From contig JAJYWW010000102.1 of assembly GCA_021791295.1 (NCBI GenBank), positions 1-6,732 on the forward strand: a stretch of 6,732 nt of DNA, in the 5' to 3' direction. The notes beneath the pieces were generated by a model. That model was not told the DNA's origin, ran no database searches, and was given only the letters and a program-made list of their open reading frames with translations. This stretch comes from a bacterium. Lineage in GTDB: Bacteria > SZUA-79 > Acidulodesulfobacterales > Acidulodesulfobacteraceae. Position numbers and translations under genes: made by a program. This document shows positions 6,461 to 6,732 of this stretch, piece by piece (within the stretch, counting starts at the first letter, position 1; each line of letters begins with the position of its first letter).

Positions 6461-6570
6461 TTTTCTTCGAAAGGTTTAATTAATATCGCTCCGCACTATC
6501 GAGGGTTCGAACCCCTCTCTATGTGCCGTAATTAATAGTTTAGTAAATATATATGATACGTAATATTATG
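6461..6570. repeat. Tandem repeat copy A (partial, 110 of 162 bp)
   Basis: Copy A begins with TTTTCTTCGAAA at 6461, six bases or fewer from the tatA ribosome-site context, and matches copy B with an offset of 162. From 6499 to 6570 it is identical to 6661-6732 except for 4 substitutions in 72 bases. It lacks the first 28 bases of the unit and about 25 internal bases, and carries one extra A at 6498. It contains a perfect tRNA-like T-arm hairpin at 6501-6517. Confidence 0.85.
6501..6517 (+). repeat. tRNA T-arm-like hairpin in repeat copy A
   Basis: GAGGG-TTCGAAC-CCCTC gives a 5-bp stem and 7-nt TTCRANN loop, the exact geometry of a tRNA T-arm. The bases around it do not supply a matching acceptor, D or anticodon arm, so this is not a tRNA gene. 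Confidence 0.6.
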
Positions 6571-6595
6571 AACATATGGCGGAGAGAGAGGGATG

Positions 6596-6614
6596 AACTT
6601 TTCTTCGAAAAGTT
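6596..6614. repeat. Hairpin in repeat copy B (8-bp stem)
   Basis: AACTTTTC (6596-6603) and GAAAAGTT (6607-6614) pair perfectly around a 3-nt TTC loop. The left part of this hairpin is cut off in copy A, where TTTTCTTCGAAA remains. It is one of several nested folds within the unit. Confidence 0.6.
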
Positions 6615-6626
6615 TAAATACTTGCA

Positions 6627-6669
6627 AACCCTCTTGCGTGCTACGCTATCGCTCCGCACTTCGAGGGTT
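6627..6669. repeat. Imperfect stem-loop in repeat copy B, absent from copy A
   Basis: AACCCTC (6627-6633) pairs with GAGGGTT (6663-6669), and inside it GTGC (6638-6641) pairs with GCAC (6656-6659), leaving a 14-nt loop. The left half lies in the 25 bases missing from copy A. This fold competes with the T-arm hairpin at 6663-6679 for the same GAGGG. Confidence 0.55.
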
Positions 6670-6679
6670 CGAACCCCTC
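6663..6679 (+). repeat. tRNA T-arm-like hairpin in repeat copy B
   Basis: This is identical to the copy A hairpin: 5-bp stem GAGGG/CCCTC and loop TTCGAAC. The exact conservation of this segment in both copies, while the AT-rich linker shows substitutions, suggests it is either recently copied or under constraint. Confidence 0.6.
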
Positions 6680-6732
6680 TCTATGTGCCGTAATTAATAG
6701 TTTAATAAATATATATAATGCGTAACATTATG

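Larger units (their letters stand above)
6571..6732. repeat. Tandem repeat copy B (one full 162-bp unit, reaching the window edge)
   Basis: This is one complete period. It consists of a foldback element of about 114 nt (6577-6690) and about 48 nt of AT-rich linker. The outer arms are 6577-6592 (TGGCGGAGAGAGAGGG) and 6675-6690 (CCCTCTCTATGTGCCG), which pair over 16 positions with two mismatches and two G-T wobbles, including 8 perfect pairs. The left arm resembles the reverse complement of a tRNA-Ser 3' end with CCA; the right arm contains a T-arm. The unit ends exactly like the sequence that precedes the start of copy B, so another copy probably follows beyond the window. Confidence 0.8.

Noticed and set aside
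6463..6530. A tRNA gene ending in the T-arm of repeat copy A or B
   Set aside because: A perfect T-arm is present, but the sequence before it contains no partner for the acceptor strand (TCTATGT would need ACATAGA), no D-arm and no anticodon arm, on either strand.
6461..6732. CRISPR array
   Set aside because: The period is 162 bp and both the foldback part and the linker are conserved between copies, so there are no unique spacers.

Overview
The window is AT-rich DNA (roughly one third G+C by eye) from a Gram-negative-type (diderm) bacterium. An ADP-heptose pathway enzyme (RfaE2, for lipopolysaccharide core), a TatA translocase subunit, a cobalamin-pathway CbiB and a PAS-GGDEF signalling protein point to a free-living, environmental, probably anaerobic or microaerophilic lineage. 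The style is deltaproteobacteria-like, but I cannot name the taxon from this sequence. No phage, transposase, plasmid or CRISPR genes are present. The window begins inside a gene and ends inside a repeat, which would fit a contig or window edge falling in repetitive DNA.

Layout, left to right. (1) Positions 1-2659, plus strand: the 3' part of a glycoside hydrolase family 57 gene, followed after 52 bp by cbiB, probably in one transcript. (2) Positions 2709-5128, minus strand: read in transcription order, rfaE2 (start reassigned to 5128), a short DnaJ-like co-chaperone 26 bp later, and a PAS-GGDEF diguanylate cyclase. Each end of this block has its own good sigma-70-type promoter: one upstream of rfaE2 with a long leader carrying a GC-rich hairpin, and one between dnaJ and the GGDEF gene. 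(3) Positions 5426-6133, plus strand: a single-pass membrane protein with a DUF3426-like outer domain, convergent with (4) tatA on the minus strand (start reassigned to 6444). (5) Positions 6461-6732: a tandem repeat with a 162-bp period that abuts the tatA ribosome binding site and runs off the right edge.

The genes are mostly ordinary housekeeping and accessory functions: alpha-glucan metabolism, corrinoid assembly, heptose activation, chaperoning, c-di-GMP synthesis and protein export. They do not form one obvious pathway. The least explained part is the right-hand repeat array. Its units fold back on themselves, and both arms resemble the 3' end of a bacterial tRNA-Ser (a perfect T-arm in one arm, a CCA-like end in the other), yet no complete tRNA can be folded. 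Other points of interest are the rfaE2 leader hairpin, the DnaJ that lacks its G/F linker and second C-terminal domain, and a diguanylate cyclase with a degenerate inhibitory site and a CxxCxxC motif in its sensor domain.
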